From: Actinomadura luzonensis
GTDB lineage: Bacteria > Actinomycetota > Actinomycetes > Streptosporangiales > Streptosporangiaceae
Length of the DNA: 64,000 nucleotides
Direction: 5' to 3'
NCBI RefSeq assembly: GCF_022664455.2
Contig: NZ_JAKRKC020000001.1
Location: 3,787,001-3,851,000 of the forward strand
Part shown: positions 35,686-44,647 of the stretch, piece after piece
How positions within the stretch are numbered: position 1 is the first letter of the stretch
Layout: every line of letters starts with the position of its first letter
The notes under the pieces: model-generated
What the model saw: only the letters and a program-made list of their open reading frames with translations
The model's database searches: none
What the model was told of the DNA's origin: nothing
Position numbers and translations under genes: made by a program

Positions 35686-36793
35686 GTACCTCCTCCGCGC
35701 GGCGGCGCTGGCGGCCTTCGTGGCGGTGCCCTTCTACCTGGAGGGGTTCTGGCTGCAGGCGGGCCTGTTCGCCATGTCGGCGGCGATCGGCGCGATCGGC
35801 CTCAACCTGCTGACCGGCGCGACCGGCCAGCTCTCCATGGGGCACGCGTTCTTCCTGGCCGTGGGCGCCTACGCGTACGTGTACTTCGCCGCCGAGCCCA
35901 CGGGGGCACTGGGCGGCCTGGGCCTGCCCACGCCGCTGGCCGCCGTGCTCGCCGTGGCGCTGACCGGGGCGGCGGGCGGCCTGTTCAGCCCGATCGCCGG
36001 GCGGCTCAAGGGCGCCTACCTGGGCATCGCCACGCTGGCGCTGATCTTCCTGGGCCAGCACCTGCTGTTCAACGCCGAACCGGTGACCGGCGGCTTCAAC
36101 GGCCGGGCGGTGCCGCCGATGGAGCTGTTCGGGTTCGCCTTCGCCGACGCGCCCGACCTGGTCGTGCTGAACGTGCCGTTCGGCGCGCTGGAGCGGCTGT
36201 GGTTCCTGGGCGGGCCGTTGCTGCTGGCGGCGGCGCTGTTCGCCCGCGGCGTGCTGCGCGGCCGGCCCGGGCGGGCCATGAACACCATCCGCGACCACGA
36301 GATCGCCGCCGGGGTGATGGGCGTGCCGGTCACCCGCTACCGGGCCGGGGTGTTCGTGCTGTCGTCCATGTACGGCGGCCTCGCGGGCGTGCTGCTCGCC
36401 CTGGTCTTCCAGCGCACCGTGCCCGACTACTTCGGCATGCTGCTCTCCCTCGACTACCTCGCGATGATCGTGATCGGCGGGCTCGGCTCGGTGGGCGGCG
36501 CGGTGGCCGGGGCGGTCTTCGTCTCCCTGCTGCCGCAGCTGCTCACCCGCTACAGCGACGCGCTGCCGCTGGTGGCCGCGCCGGGCTCCGGCGAGGGCGT
36601 CTCCCCCGCCGAGGCCGCCCGCCTCCTGTACGGCGCGGCCGTGGTCGCGGTCGTGCTCTTCCTGCCGGGCGGCCTGCTCGGCCTGTTCCGGCCGCTGCGC
36701 GGCCGGCTGTCCGGGCTGCGGCTGCCCCTGTCCAGCTCTCCCACCCTGTCCCCCGACACGTCCCCCGAGACCAGGAGCTCACATGTCCAGTAA
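35678..36793 (+). CDS. ABC transporter permease (LivM-like), system 1
   Basis: A protein of 371 residues with about ten helices. GLNLLTGATGQLSMGHAFFL is the LivM hallmark and RDHEIAAGVMGVPVTRYRAG is the ATPase-coupling loop. GTG start overlapping LivH by 8 bp. The C-terminal LLYGAAVVAVVLFLPGGLLG is normal; the last 25 residues are Pro/Ser rich. The gene overlaps the next one by 11 bp, which suggests tight coupling of permease and binding protein. Confidence 0.92.
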   Translation: MSRYLLRAAALAAFVAVPFYLEGFWLQAGLFAMSAAIGAIGLNLLTGATGQLSMGHAFFLAVGAYAYVYFAAEPTGALGGLGLPTPLAAVLAVALTGAAGGLFSPIAGRLKGAYLGIATLALIFLGQHLLFNAEPVTGGFNGRAVPPMELFGFAFADAPDLVVLNVPFGALERLWFLGGPLLLAAALFARGVLRGRPGRAMNTIRDHEIAAGVMGVPVTRYRAGVFVLSSMYGGLAGVLLALVFQRTVPDYFGMLLSLDYLAMIVIGGLGSVGGAVAGAVFVSLLPQLLTRYSDALPLVAAPGSGEGVSPAEAARLLYGAAVVAVVLFLPGGLLGLFRPLRGRLSGLRLPLSSSPTLSPDTSPETRSSHVQ

Positions 36794-38063
36794 CCGCAAG
36801 GCCGTCGCCGCCGCGCTCGTGTCGCTGGCACTGGCCGCCACCGCCGCCGGCTGCGCCAGCGGCAAGGCCACCGGTGGCGGCGGCCAGGCGAGCGCCACCG
36901 GCGGCGACGGCGTCAAGACCGGCCCCGGCGTGACCGCCGACACCATCACCCTCAGCCTGCTGACCGACCTGACCGGACCGTACGCCTCGCTCGGCAAGAG
37001 CCTCACCCAGGCCCAGCAGCTCTACTTCGACCAGGCCAACCAGGCGGGCGGCATCTGCGGCAGGAAGATCGAGACCGTGGTGCGCGACCACGGCTACGAC
37101 GCGCAGAAGGCGATGGCCGCCTACGCCGAGGTGGCGCCGAAGACGGCCGCGATCCCGCAGTTCATCGGCTCGCCGATGGTGACCGCGCTCAAGGACAAGA
37201 TCACCACGGACAAGATCCTCACCATCCCGATGGCGTGGGCGACCGGGCTGCTCGGCAGCGAGGCCATCCAGGTCACCGGCACCACGTACGACGTGGACAT
37301 GATCAACGGCCTGGACTTCCTGATGAAGGAGAAGGGCCTGAAGTCCGGCGACAAGATCGGTCACCTGTACTTCGAGGGCGACTACGGCGAGAGCGCCCTC
37401 GCCGGCTCCAAGTACGCGGCGGGCAAGCTCGGCCTGACCGTGGTCGAGCAGAAGATCAAGGCCACCGACCAGGACATGACGGCGCAGGTGGCGGCGTTCA
37501 AGAAGGCCGGGGTGAAGGCCGTGCTGGTCTCGGTCGGCCCGCGCCAGGCCGCCTCGCTGGTCGGCGTGGCCCTGGCCGGCGGCATGGACGTGCCGTTCAT
37601 GGGCAGCAACTCCGCCTACAGCCCGCAGCTCCTGCAGACGCCGGCCGCGCCCGCGCTGCTGAAGGACTTCTACTACGTGACCGCGGGCGCCCCGATCAGC
37701 GCGCCGCTGCCCGCCTACCAGAAGCTCATCACCGACTACCAGGCCAAGTACGCGGGCCAGCCGCTGGACAGCGGCGTCGCGGCCGGCTGGACGGCGGCCG
37801 TCATCGTCGGCGACGCCCTGCGCAAGGCGTGCGAGAACAAGGACCTCAGCCGGGCCGGCATCATCGCCGCGCACCGCTCGCAGAAGGCGTGGGAGGCCGG
37901 GCTCGGCGGCACGCCGATGGACTTCAGCGTCTACGACCGGCCCGCCTCGCGCTCGTCCTACATCGTCAAGCCCGACAAGCAGGCGGTCGGCGGCGCGGTG
38001 ATCGTCAAGGAGGCCGCCGTGTCCGAACTGGCCGAGGGGTACACCGTCCCCGCGGCGGGCTGA
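36783..38063 (+). CDS. ABC transporter substrate-binding lipoprotein (LivK-like), system 1
   Basis: A protein of 426 residues. The signal peptide with lipobox AATAAGCAS places Cys at about 24 as the lipid anchor. The type-I periplasmic fold is clear: DTITLSLLTDLTGPYASLGK, GGICGRKIETVVRDHGYDAQ, and LYFEGDYGESALAGSKYAAG. It captures the substrate outside the membrane for the LivHM permeases. The sequence differs strongly from the second binding protein at 41512, so the two importers probably have different ligands. Confidence 0.92.
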   Translation: MSSNRKAVAAALVSLALAATAAGCASGKATGGGGQASATGGDGVKTGPGVTADTITLSLLTDLTGPYASLGKSLTQAQQLYFDQANQAGGICGRKIETVVRDHGYDAQKAMAAYAEVAPKTAAIPQFIGSPMVTALKDKITTDKILTIPMAWATGLLGSEAIQVTGTTYDVDMINGLDFLMKEKGLKSGDKIGHLYFEGDYGESALAGSKYAAGKLGLTVVEQKIKATDQDMTAQVAAFKKAGVKAVLVSVGPRQAASLVGVALAGGMDVPFMGSNSAYSPQLLQTPAAPALLKDFYYVTAGAPISAPLPAYQKLITDYQAKYAGQPLDSGVAAGWTAAVIVGDALRKACENKDLSRAGIIAAHRSQKAWEAGLGGTPMDFSVYDRPASRSSYIVKPDKQAVGGAVIVKEAAVSELAEGYTVPAAG

Positions 38064-38081
38064 GGAAGGTCCGGTCGCGAC

Positions 38082-38843
38082 ATGGCCGCTTTACTGGAGG
38101 TCGGCCGGCTCACCATGCGCTTCGGCGGGGTCACCGCGCTGTCCGGCGTGGACCTCGCCGTGGGCGAGGGCGAGCTCGTCGGCCTCATCGGGCCCAACGG
38201 GGCGGGCAAGAGCACCCTGTTCGACTGCCTGACCCGGCGGTGCGCGCCGCAGGAGGGCCGCATGCTGCTGGCCGGGCAGGACCTGGCCGGGCTGCCCCCG
38301 CACCGGGTCGCCGGGCACGGCGTGGCCCGCACGTTCCAGAACACGGCGCTGTTCCCCGGCCTGTCGGTGCGCGAAAACGTCATGGCGGGCGCGCACCGGC
38401 ACGGCCGGGCCGGGTTCTGGGCGGCGGCGCTCGGGCGGGCGGCGGGCGAGGAGCGGCGGCTGCGGGAGAGCGCCGACGCGCTGCTGGCGCGGTTCGGCCT
38501 CACCCGCTACGCCGACCACCCGCCCGAGGCGCTGCCGTACGGGACGACGAAGCTGATCGAGATCGCCCGGGCGCTGGCGTCCGGGCCGCGGCTGCTGCTG
38601 CTCGACGAGCCGGCGGGCGGGCTCGCGCCCGCCGAGGTGCCGGCGTTCGCCGAGCTGGTCCGGCGGCTGCACGCCGAGCGGGGGCTGACGATCATCGTCG
38701 TCGAGCACCACCTGGACTTCGTGCTGGCGCTGTGCCGGCGGATCGTCTGCCTGGAACGCGGCCACAAGATCGCCGACGGCCCCGCGGAGGTCGTGCGGCG
38801 CGACCCCGCCGTGGTGGCGGCCTGCCTGGGGGTCGCGCGGTGA
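38082..38843 (+). CDS. ABC transporter ATPase (LivG-like), system 2
   Basis: A protein of 253 residues. Walker A GPNGAGKSTLFDCLTRR, Q-loop FQNTALFPGLSVRENV, signature ALPYGTTKLIEIARALASG, Walker B LLLLDEPAGGLAP, H-loop VVEHHLDFVLALC. It starts 18 bp after the first binding protein, beginning a second importer set in the same run. The order G-F-H-M-K differs from system 1 (F-G-H-M-K), so the two are not a simple recent tandem copy. Confidence 0.92.
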   Translation: MAALLEVGRLTMRFGGVTALSGVDLAVGEGELVGLIGPNGAGKSTLFDCLTRRCAPQEGRMLLAGQDLAGLPPHRVAGHGVARTFQNTALFPGLSVRENVMAGAHRHGRAGFWAAALGRAAGEERRLRESADALLARFGLTRYADHPPEALPYGTTKLIEIARALASGPRLLLLDEPAGGLAPAEVPAFAELVRRLHAERGLTIIVVEHHLDFVLALCRRIVCLERGHKIADGPAEVVRRDPAVVAACLGVAR

Positions 38844-39586
38844 CCGGCCCGGCGGGAGCGGGCCCGGCGGGGGCGGGCCCGGCGGACGGGCGTACGGGGG
38901 CGGGCCCTCCGGGCGGCGGGCTGGAGGTGCGGGGGCTGCGGGCCGAGTACGGGGCGGCCCGCGTGCTGCACGGCGTCGACCTGACCGTGCCGGCCGGCGA
39001 GATCGCGGTGCTGCTCGGCCCGAACGGCGCGGGCAAGACGACGCTGCTGCGCGCCCTGTCCGGCCTGGTCAGGGCGCGCGGGACGGCCACGCTCGGCGGG
39101 GTCGCGCTGCTCGGCCGCGCGCCGGACGAGCTGGCCAGGCTCGGCGTCGCGCACGTCACCCAGGAGGGCGGCACGTTCGGCCCGCTCACCGTCGAGGAGA
39201 ACCTGCGGGTGGGCGCGCAGGCCCGCCCCTGGCCGCGCCGCGGCACCGCCGAGGACCTGGAACGGCTGTTCACCCGCTTCCCGGTGCTTCAGGCGCGGCT
39301 CAGCCAGCCCGCCGGGACGCTGAGCGGCGGCGAGCAGCGGCTGCTCGCCATCGGCCGGGCGCTGATGGCCCGGCCGCGGCTGCTGCTCATGGACGAGCCG
39401 ATGCGCGGCCTGGCCCCGCAGACGGCGTCGCTGCTCTTCCGCACCATCCACGCGATCAACAGGGACGAGGGGACCACGATGGTCATCGTCGAGCACAACG
39501 TGACGGCGGCGCTGGAGGTCGCGCACCGCTCCTATCTGGTGGAGTCGGGCCGGATCTCCGACATGCGCGCCCGCCGGAGGTGGTGA
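38840..39586 (+). CDS. ABC transporter ATPase (LivF-like), system 2
   Basis: About 248 residues, GTG start overlapping the LivG stop (GTGA). A Gly/Ala/Pro leader (PAGAGPAGAGPADG) precedes LEVRGLRAEYGAARVLHGVD. Walker A is GPNGAGKTTLLRALSG, signature LSGGEQRLLAIGRALMARP, Walker B LLLMDEPMRGLAP, H-loop VIVEHNVTAALEVA. The leader is a low-complexity extension typical of this window's genes. Confidence 0.92.
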   Translation: MTGPAGAGPAGAGPADGRTGAGPPGGGLEVRGLRAEYGAARVLHGVDLTVPAGEIAVLLGPNGAGKTTLLRALSGLVRARGTATLGGVALLGRAPDELARLGVAHVTQEGGTFGPLTVEENLRVGAQARPWPRRGTAEDLERLFTRFPVLQARLSQPAGTLSGGEQRLLAIGRALMARPRLLLMDEPMRGLAPQTASLLFRTIHAINRDEGTTMVIVEHNVTAALEVAHRSYLVESGRISDMRARRRW

Positions 39587-39590
39587 GCCG

Positions 39591-40448
39591 GTGTTCGTCC
39601 AGCAGCTCCTGGAGGGGCTCGGCGCGGGCGCGGGGTACGCGGCCCTCGCCCTCGCCCTGGTGCTCACCTACCGCTTCACCGGGATCGTCAACTTCGCGCA
39701 GGGCGAGCTGGCCATGCTCGCCACGTACGTGGCCTGGCAGCTCGTCACCTCCGGCCTGCCGTACTGGGCGGCGCTGCCGGTCACGGTCGTCGTCGCCTTC
39801 GCCGCGGGCGTGGTGACCGAGCGGCTGGTCATCCGCCGGCTGGCGGGCGAGGCCGCCGAGGTCACCCTCGTGGTGACCACGATCGGCCTGTACGTGCTGG
39901 TGAACGCGCTGGCCGCGCTGGTGTGGACCGCGGCGCTCCGCGCCTTCCCGAGCCCGTTCCCCGACGGGCCGCCGGGGGTGGCCGCGCTGGCGGCGGCCGG
40001 CCTCGCCGGGACGGTGCTGGGCGCGGTCGCCCTGCTCGTCAGGCGGACCGGTCTCGGGCTGGTGATGCGGGCCGTGGCCGCCGACGCGCGCTCGGCCCGG
40101 CTGGCGGGCGTGCGGGTCGGCTGGGTGCTGGCCCTCGGCTGGGGCGCGGCCTCGGCCGTCGGCGCGCTGTCGGGCGTGCTGCTCGCCCCGGCGCTGTTCC
40201 TAGAGCCCTCGATGATGACCGGCGTGCTGGTCTACTCCTTCGCCGCCGCCACGCTCGGCGGCTTCGACAGCGCGCTCGGCGCGGTGGCCGGCGGGCTGGT
40301 CGTCGGCGTGGCCGAGACGCTGGCCGGCACCTACCTCGGCTTCGTCGGGGCGGACCTGAAGATCGCGGTGCCGCTGGTGATCATCGTCGTGGTGCTGCTG
40401 GTGCGCCCGCAGGGCCTGTTCGGCTCGGCTCCCGTGGAGCGGGCGTGA
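39591..40448 (+). CDS. ABC transporter permease (LivH-like), system 2
   Basis: A protein of 285 residues, GTG start 4 bp after LivF. Family motifs LLEGLGAGAGYAALALALVL, GIVNFAQGELAMLATYVAWQ and the coupling loop RAVAADARSARLAGVRVGWV. It ends VLLVRPQGLFGSAPVERA, as expected. About eight helices. Works with the LivM-like protein that overlaps it by 4 bp. Confidence 0.92.
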   Translation: MFVQQLLEGLGAGAGYAALALALVLTYRFTGIVNFAQGELAMLATYVAWQLVTSGLPYWAALPVTVVVAFAAGVVTERLVIRRLAGEAAEVTLVVTTIGLYVLVNALAALVWTAALRAFPSPFPDGPPGVAALAAAGLAGTVLGAVALLVRRTGLGLVMRAVAADARSARLAGVRVGWVLALGWGAASAVGALSGVLLAPALFLEPSMMTGVLVYSFAAATLGGFDSALGAVAGGLVVGVAETLAGTYLGFVGADLKIAVPLVIIVVVLLVRPQGLFGSAPVERA

Positions 40449-41515
40449 CCGCGGCCGGGCCCCTGGCCGGGCCGTTGGACGGGCCGGTGAACGGGCACGG
40501 CTGGGGCGCCGGGGGGCACCGCAGGACGGCGGTGGGGCTGGCGGCCGGCGACCGGCGGCGGACCTGGCCGTGGCGGCGGGCCGCGCTCGCCGCGCTGGCG
40601 GTGACGGCGGCCGGGCTGCCGTTCGCGCTGCCGCCGTACCGGCTGTTCCAGGTGACGCTGGTGCTGGTGTACGCCGTGGCGCTGCTCGGGCTGGACCTGG
40701 TGGCGGGCCACAGCGGGCAGATCTCGCTCGGGCACGGGGCCTTCTTCGGCGTGGGCGCGTACGTGGCGGCGGTCATGATCGGGCGGTTCGGGCTGCCGTA
40801 CCCGCTGACCCTGCCGGCGGCCGCGCTGGTCACCTTCGGGCTGGGCTGGGCGGCCGGGCTGCCCGCGTTGCGGCTGCGCGGCCTGTACCTGGCGATGGTG
40901 ACGTTCTCCGTGGCGGTGCTGCTGCCGCCGCTGCTCAAACGCTTCCCCGAGGTGACCGGCGGCGCGATGGGGATGGCGGTGCCCACGCCGCGCGGCCTCG
41001 GCCTGGACGACGACCAGTGGGTGTACTTCCTCGTCCTCGCCGTGACGGCGGCGGCCGTGGCGGGCGTGCGCAACCTGACGGCGTCGCGCGGCGGGCGGGC
41101 GCTGACCGCGATCCGGCAGCACCCGGCGGCGGCCGAGACGCTCGGCATGCACGCCGCCGCGCACATGACGCGCGCCTTCGCCTGGAGCGCCATGTACGCG
41201 GGCGCGGCCGGCGCCCTCTACACCTGGACGACGGGCTTCGTCGCGCCCGACACCTTCACGCTGAGCCTGTCGGTGACCCTGCTGGCCGGGGTGGTGATCG
41301 GCGGCCTGGCCACCCCGGCGGGGCCGCTGCTCGGCGCGCTGGTGGTGGCGGCCGTGCCGGCCGCGGCGCAGGAGCTGAACCCGGCCGCGCCCGGGGTGGT
41401 CTCCGGGCTGCTCATCATCGTGATGATCTACGTGGCGCCGACCGGCCTCGCCGGGCTGCTGCGCCGGGCGGCGTGGTCGGTGACGGGCCGGCTCGCGGCG
41501 AGGAGGCGCGGATGA
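40445..41515 (+). CDS. ABC transporter permease (LivM-like), system 2
   Basis: About 356 residues from the GTG that overlaps the LivH stop. A hydrophilic leader of about 40 residues precedes the first helix. LDLVAGHSGQISLGHGAFFG is the LivM hallmark and AIRQHPAAAETLGMHAAAHM the coupling loop. The C-terminus is VMIYVAPTGLAGLLRRA. It overlaps the second binding protein by 4 bp (ATGA). Confidence 0.92.
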   Translation: MTAAGPLAGPLDGPVNGHGWGAGGHRRTAVGLAAGDRRRTWPWRRAALAALAVTAAGLPFALPPYRLFQVTLVLVYAVALLGLDLVAGHSGQISLGHGAFFGVGAYVAAVMIGRFGLPYPLTLPAAALVTFGLGWAAGLPALRLRGLYLAMVTFSVAVLLPPLLKRFPEVTGGAMGMAVPTPRGLGLDDDQWVYFLVLAVTAAAVAGVRNLTASRGGRALTAIRQHPAAAETLGMHAAAHMTRAFAWSAMYAGAAGALYTWTTGFVAPDTFTLSLSVTLLAGVVIGGLATPAGPLLGALVVAAVPAAAQELNPAAPGVVSGLLIIVMIYVAPTGLAGLLRRAAWSVTGRLAARRRG

Positions 41516-42759
41516 GACGGGTGCTGCCGGCCCTGCTGCCGGTCCTGCTGCTGCTCCTGGTGGCCGGGTGCCGGCCGGGGTCCGGCGGGGCCGTCCTGAC
41601 CGGCGAGTGCGCGGGCCAGGACGGCACCGGCGTAAGCCCCGGCACGATCAAGGTGGGCGGGATCTACCCGCTGTCCGGCCCCGCCTCCGCCTACGCCGCC
41701 GTCGCGCAGGGCGCGAGCGCCTACTTCGCGCACGTCAACCAGCACGGCGGCGTGGACGGCCGGCGCATCGACTTCGTGGTGCGCGACGACGCCTACGAGC
41801 CGGCCCGCGCCGTCGAGCAGGCCCGCAGGCTGGTGCTGGACGACCGGGTGTTCGCGCTGTTCCAGACGCTCGGCACGCCCTCGACGGCGGCGGTGCGCGA
41901 GTTCGCCCACCGGTGGCGGGTGCCGCAGGTGTTCGTCGCCAGCGGGGCGACCCAGTGGGGCGCCGACGCCGCCCGCCGGCCGTGGACGATCGGCTTCCAG
42001 CCCAGCTACCTCGCCGAGGCCCGGGTCTACGCCCGCTACCTGGCCGAGGAGCTGCCGCACGCCCGCGTCGCCGTGCTCTACCAGAACGACGACTTCGGCC
42101 ACGACCTCCTCGGCGGCTTCCGCGAGGCGGTCGCCGGCACGTCGGTGCGGATCGTGGCCGAGCGCAGCTACGAGGTGACCGACCCCGGCGTGCAGGGCCA
42201 GCTCGCCAACCTCGCCGCGTCGGGCGCGGACGTGCTGCTCGACGTCAGCACGCCGAAGTTCGCCGCGCAGGCGCTGGCCGCCGACGCCGCCATGACCGGC
42301 TGGAACCCGCTGCACATCCTCAACGGCGTGGCCGCCTCGCCCGCCGTGCTCAAGCCGGTCGGCTACGACAAGGTGCAGGGCGTCGTCACGGCCGGCTTCA
42401 CCAAGGACCCGGCCGCGCCGGAGTGGGCCGACGACCCGGCCGTGCACGCCTACCTGACGGCGCTGGAGCGCTACGCGCCCGACGCCGACCCCGGCAGCCA
42501 GCAGGTGGTCTTCGGGTGGACGGCGGCGGAGGCGTTCGTCAAGACGCTGCGGCGCATGCGCTGCCCCTCGCGGGAGGCGCTGCGCGCGGCCGCGCACAGC
42601 CTGCGCGAGGTGCAGCTCGGGCTGCTGCTGCCCGGGATCACGGTCTCGACCGGGCCGGGCGACGCGTTCCCGATCGAGGCCGAGCAGCTGTCGCGGTTCG
42701 AGGGCGACCGGTGGGTGCCGTTCGGGCGGGTGATCGACACCCGCGCGCCCGCGCGGTGA
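41512..42759 (+). CDS. ABC transporter substrate-binding lipoprotein (LivK-like), system 2
   Basis: About 415 residues from MRRVLPALLPVLLLLLVAGC, with the lipobox VAGC giving lipid-anchored Cys20. Type-I binding-protein fold: TIKVGGIYPLSGPASAYAAV, GGVDGRRIDFVVRDDAYEPA, VAVLYQNDDFGHDLLGGFRE. Last gene of the ten-gene run; its stop is 7 bp from the stop of the opposing S28 peptidase, with no obvious hairpin between. The ligand is unknown. Confidence 0.92.
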   Translation: MRRVLPALLPVLLLLLVAGCRPGSGGAVLTGECAGQDGTGVSPGTIKVGGIYPLSGPASAYAAVAQGASAYFAHVNQHGGVDGRRIDFVVRDDAYEPARAVEQARRLVLDDRVFALFQTLGTPSTAAVREFAHRWRVPQVFVASGATQWGADAARRPWTIGFQPSYLAEARVYARYLAEELPHARVAVLYQNDDFGHDLLGGFREAVAGTSVRIVAERSYEVTDPGVQGQLANLAASGADVLLDVSTPKFAAQALAADAAMTGWNPLHILNGVAASPAVLKPVGYDKVQGVVTAGFTKDPAAPEWADDPAVHAYLTALERYAPDADPGSQQVVFGWTAAEAFVKTLRRMRCPSREALRAAAHSLREVQLGLLLPGITVSTGPGDAFPIEAEQLSRFEGDRWVPFGRVIDTRAPAR

Positions 42760-42766
42760 GGGGCCG

Positions 42767-44134
42767 TCAGGCGGGGCGGCGGTGCACGAGCATGTCGTCG
42801 TCCGGCAGCTCGGCGGTGCCCGGGGAGCGCAGCGCCGTCGTCGCGCCCGCCCAGCGGCGCAGCGTGGCCGTGGCCGCCGCCTGCTCGGCCTCGGGCAGGG
42901 AGGCGATGTTGGCGCCGTGGTTCGCGCCCGGCACGACGTACAGGTACGAGTCCGCGCCGGACGGGGCGAACCGTTCGGCGCTCCACGGGTCGTTCTGGCC
43001 GTAGACGAACATCATGCGCTCCGACCGGCTGCGCACCCAGCGGTCCACGTCCAGCATGGGCCAGGCCTGGTGCCGGGCGCGCAGCTCGGCCGGCAGCACC
43101 GAGTTCGGCTGGTAGAGGCCGCGGTAGCGGGTCAGGCCGCGCAGGTGGGCGAAGGCGAGGTCGGGCCAGCCGAGCTGGGTGGCCGCCTGGCGGTAGTACG
43201 GCCAGTAGTACTCCAGGCCCTGGTCGGTGTAGAAGCCGAAGGAGGCGACGGCGTCGATCCAGGCGTAGAGCTGCTCGTCGGTGGCGGTGGCGGGCGGCAC
43301 CGAGGCGCAGTCGGCGGCGGTGGAGTACTGCCAGAACGCCCACACGGTGTCCAGGACGGTCATCTCGTAGGAGCGGTCGGCGGTGCCGAGGGTGCGGGTG
43401 AAGGTGTAGCCGTTGCGGGCGGCGTCGGCCTCCAGCAGGGGCACCATCCGGTCGCGGCGCAGCAGCGCCTCCCGCTGGACGGTGTCCAGCGCCCGACGGC
43501 ACGGCTCGGTGCCGACCTCGGCGAAGAAGCGGTCGTAGTCCTGGTCGAGCGGGTTGATCCGGTCGTTCGGGGCGACGTAGGCGACCACGCCGTCCACGTC
43601 GCCGGGGTAGAAGCGGCGGTGGTAGACGGAGGTCATGCCGCCCTTGCTGGCGCCGGTCTGGATCCAGCGGCCGGGGTAGATCGTGCGCAGCGCCTGGACG
43701 ATGCGGTGCTCGTCCGTGGCCTCCTGCCAGATGGTGAGGTCCTGCCAGTCGGCGGGGACGGGTCGCGAGGAGCGGAAGAAGCGGTGCTCGACCGAGACCT
43801 GGTTGGCGTCGAGGATGCGGGTCGGCTCGGTGCGCGACGGGGCCGGGCTGACGGCCAGGCCGTAGCCGCCGGTGTAGAGCACGACCGGCACGTCGGTGCC
43901 GCGGTGCAGCAGGGTGAGGCGCTGCTGGTAGGTGCCCTTGGCGGGGTCGCGGTGGTCGACCGGCTGGGTGTAGGTGAGGACGAAGAAGCGGTAGCCGGCG
44001 GGCTGCGTCTCCGACACCACGGTGAGGCCGGGGATGGCCTTGAGCTGGTCGAGGAGGTCCTGCTCCTCCGCCGCGGCGGCCGGCGCCGTGATGGCCGTCA
44101 GGGCCAGCAGGACGGTCAGCAACAGGGTTCGCAC
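42767..44134 (-). CDS. secreted S28-family serine peptidase (prolyl tripeptidyl aminopeptidase type)
   Basis: About 455 residues. The GTG at 44134 begins VRTLLLTVLLALTAITAPAA, a signal peptide with cleavage near AAAEE; AGAGG stands 9 bases before it. The nucleophile elbow is QTGASKGGMTSVY, preceded by VSVEHRFF, a PS-10/S28 motif. The Asp and His are probably in YGQNDPWSAERF and VVPGANHGANI. It cleaves peptides at proline outside the cell. Such enzymes feed peptide and amino-acid uptake, so standing beside two amino-acid-type importers is suggestive. Confidence 0.88.
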   Translation of the reverse strand: MRTLLLTVLLALTAITAPAAAAEEQDLLDQLKAIPGLTVVSETQPAGYRFFVLTYTQPVDHRDPAKGTYQQRLTLLHRGTDVPVVLYTGGYGLAVSPAPSRTEPTRILDANQVSVEHRFFRSSRPVPADWQDLTIWQEATDEHRIVQALRTIYPGRWIQTGASKGGMTSVYHRRFYPGDVDGVVAYVAPNDRINPLDQDYDRFFAEVGTEPCRRALDTVQREALLRRDRMVPLLEADAARNGYTFTRTLGTADRSYEMTVLDTVWAFWQYSTAADCASVPPATATDEQLYAWIDAVASFGFYTDQGLEYYWPYYRQAATQLGWPDLAFAHLRGLTRYRGLYQPNSVLPAELRARHQAWPMLDVDRWVRSRSERMMFVYGQNDPWSAERFAPSGADSYLYVVPGANHGANIASLPEAEQAAATATLRRWAGATTALRSPGTAELPDDDMLVHRRPA

Positions 44135-44340
44135 GTTCGCTCGCCTCTCAGCCGGACATGAGCACGGATCCGACCGCAGTGTCTCCGCGATCTTCCGAAA
44201 GGGCAAGAGTTGACATCGGCCGACTTGTGCCGATCACGCGGTGATCGCCTCTGTGGGCAGTACAGCGACGGCGCTCGCCGTGCCCGCCGGCGTGCTGCTC
44301 GGCGGCCCCCCGCCGGTCGAGCGGGCGTGGAGGGCGCCCG

Positions 44341-44601
44341 GTGACCCGGAGGCCGCTCGCCGCCCTGGCCCGGCTGCGGGTCGTGCCCGTGGTGCCGGCC
44401 GACCGCCAGGACGGGCCCGAGGTGGTGCCGCGGCTCGTGCGCGAGCGCGCCCCCGGCGGCTTCGCCGACGTCGAGGACGTGATGCCGCCGGCCGAGCGGG
44501 CGGAGATCGCGCTGCGCTACAAGCGGCCGGCCGGCTTCGAGCCCGCCACGCTCAACGCCGGCCGGAGCCGGTCGGTGCGGCGGCCGGGCGCCACCTCCTG
44601 A
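44341..44601 (+). CDS. small hypothetical protein, possibly frameshifted
   Basis: An ORF of 86 residues from a GTG, with third codon positions almost all G or C, so it is very likely translated or was until recently. It is basic with an amphipathic C-terminus (ALRYKRPAGFEPATLNAGRS) and I do not recognise it. A different frame just upstream (GTG 44241 to about 44340) also has coding-like composition and looks like a signal peptide, VIASVGSTATALAVPAGVLL, ending where this one begins. The two may be halves of one secreted protein split by an indel. A TTGACA hexamer at 44210 and a hairpin at 44607 frame the unit. Confidence 0.45.
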   Translation: MTRRPLAALARLRVVPVVPADRQDGPEVVPRLVRERAPGGFADVEDVMPPAERAEIALRYKRPAGFEPATLNAGRSRSVRRPGATS

Positions 44602-44606
44602 GCGGG

Positions 44607-44640
44607 CCCGGCCGTGCCCCGCGCGGGGGGCACGGCCGGG
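44607..44640. terminator. hairpin terminator between convergent genes
   Basis: CCCGGCCGTGCCCC and GGGGCACGGCCGGG form a perfect 14-bp stem with a 6-base loop, 5 bp after the small ORF and 7 bp before the stop of the alcohol dehydrogenase gene. Confidence 0.85.
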
Positions 44641-44647
44641 CGGGGCG

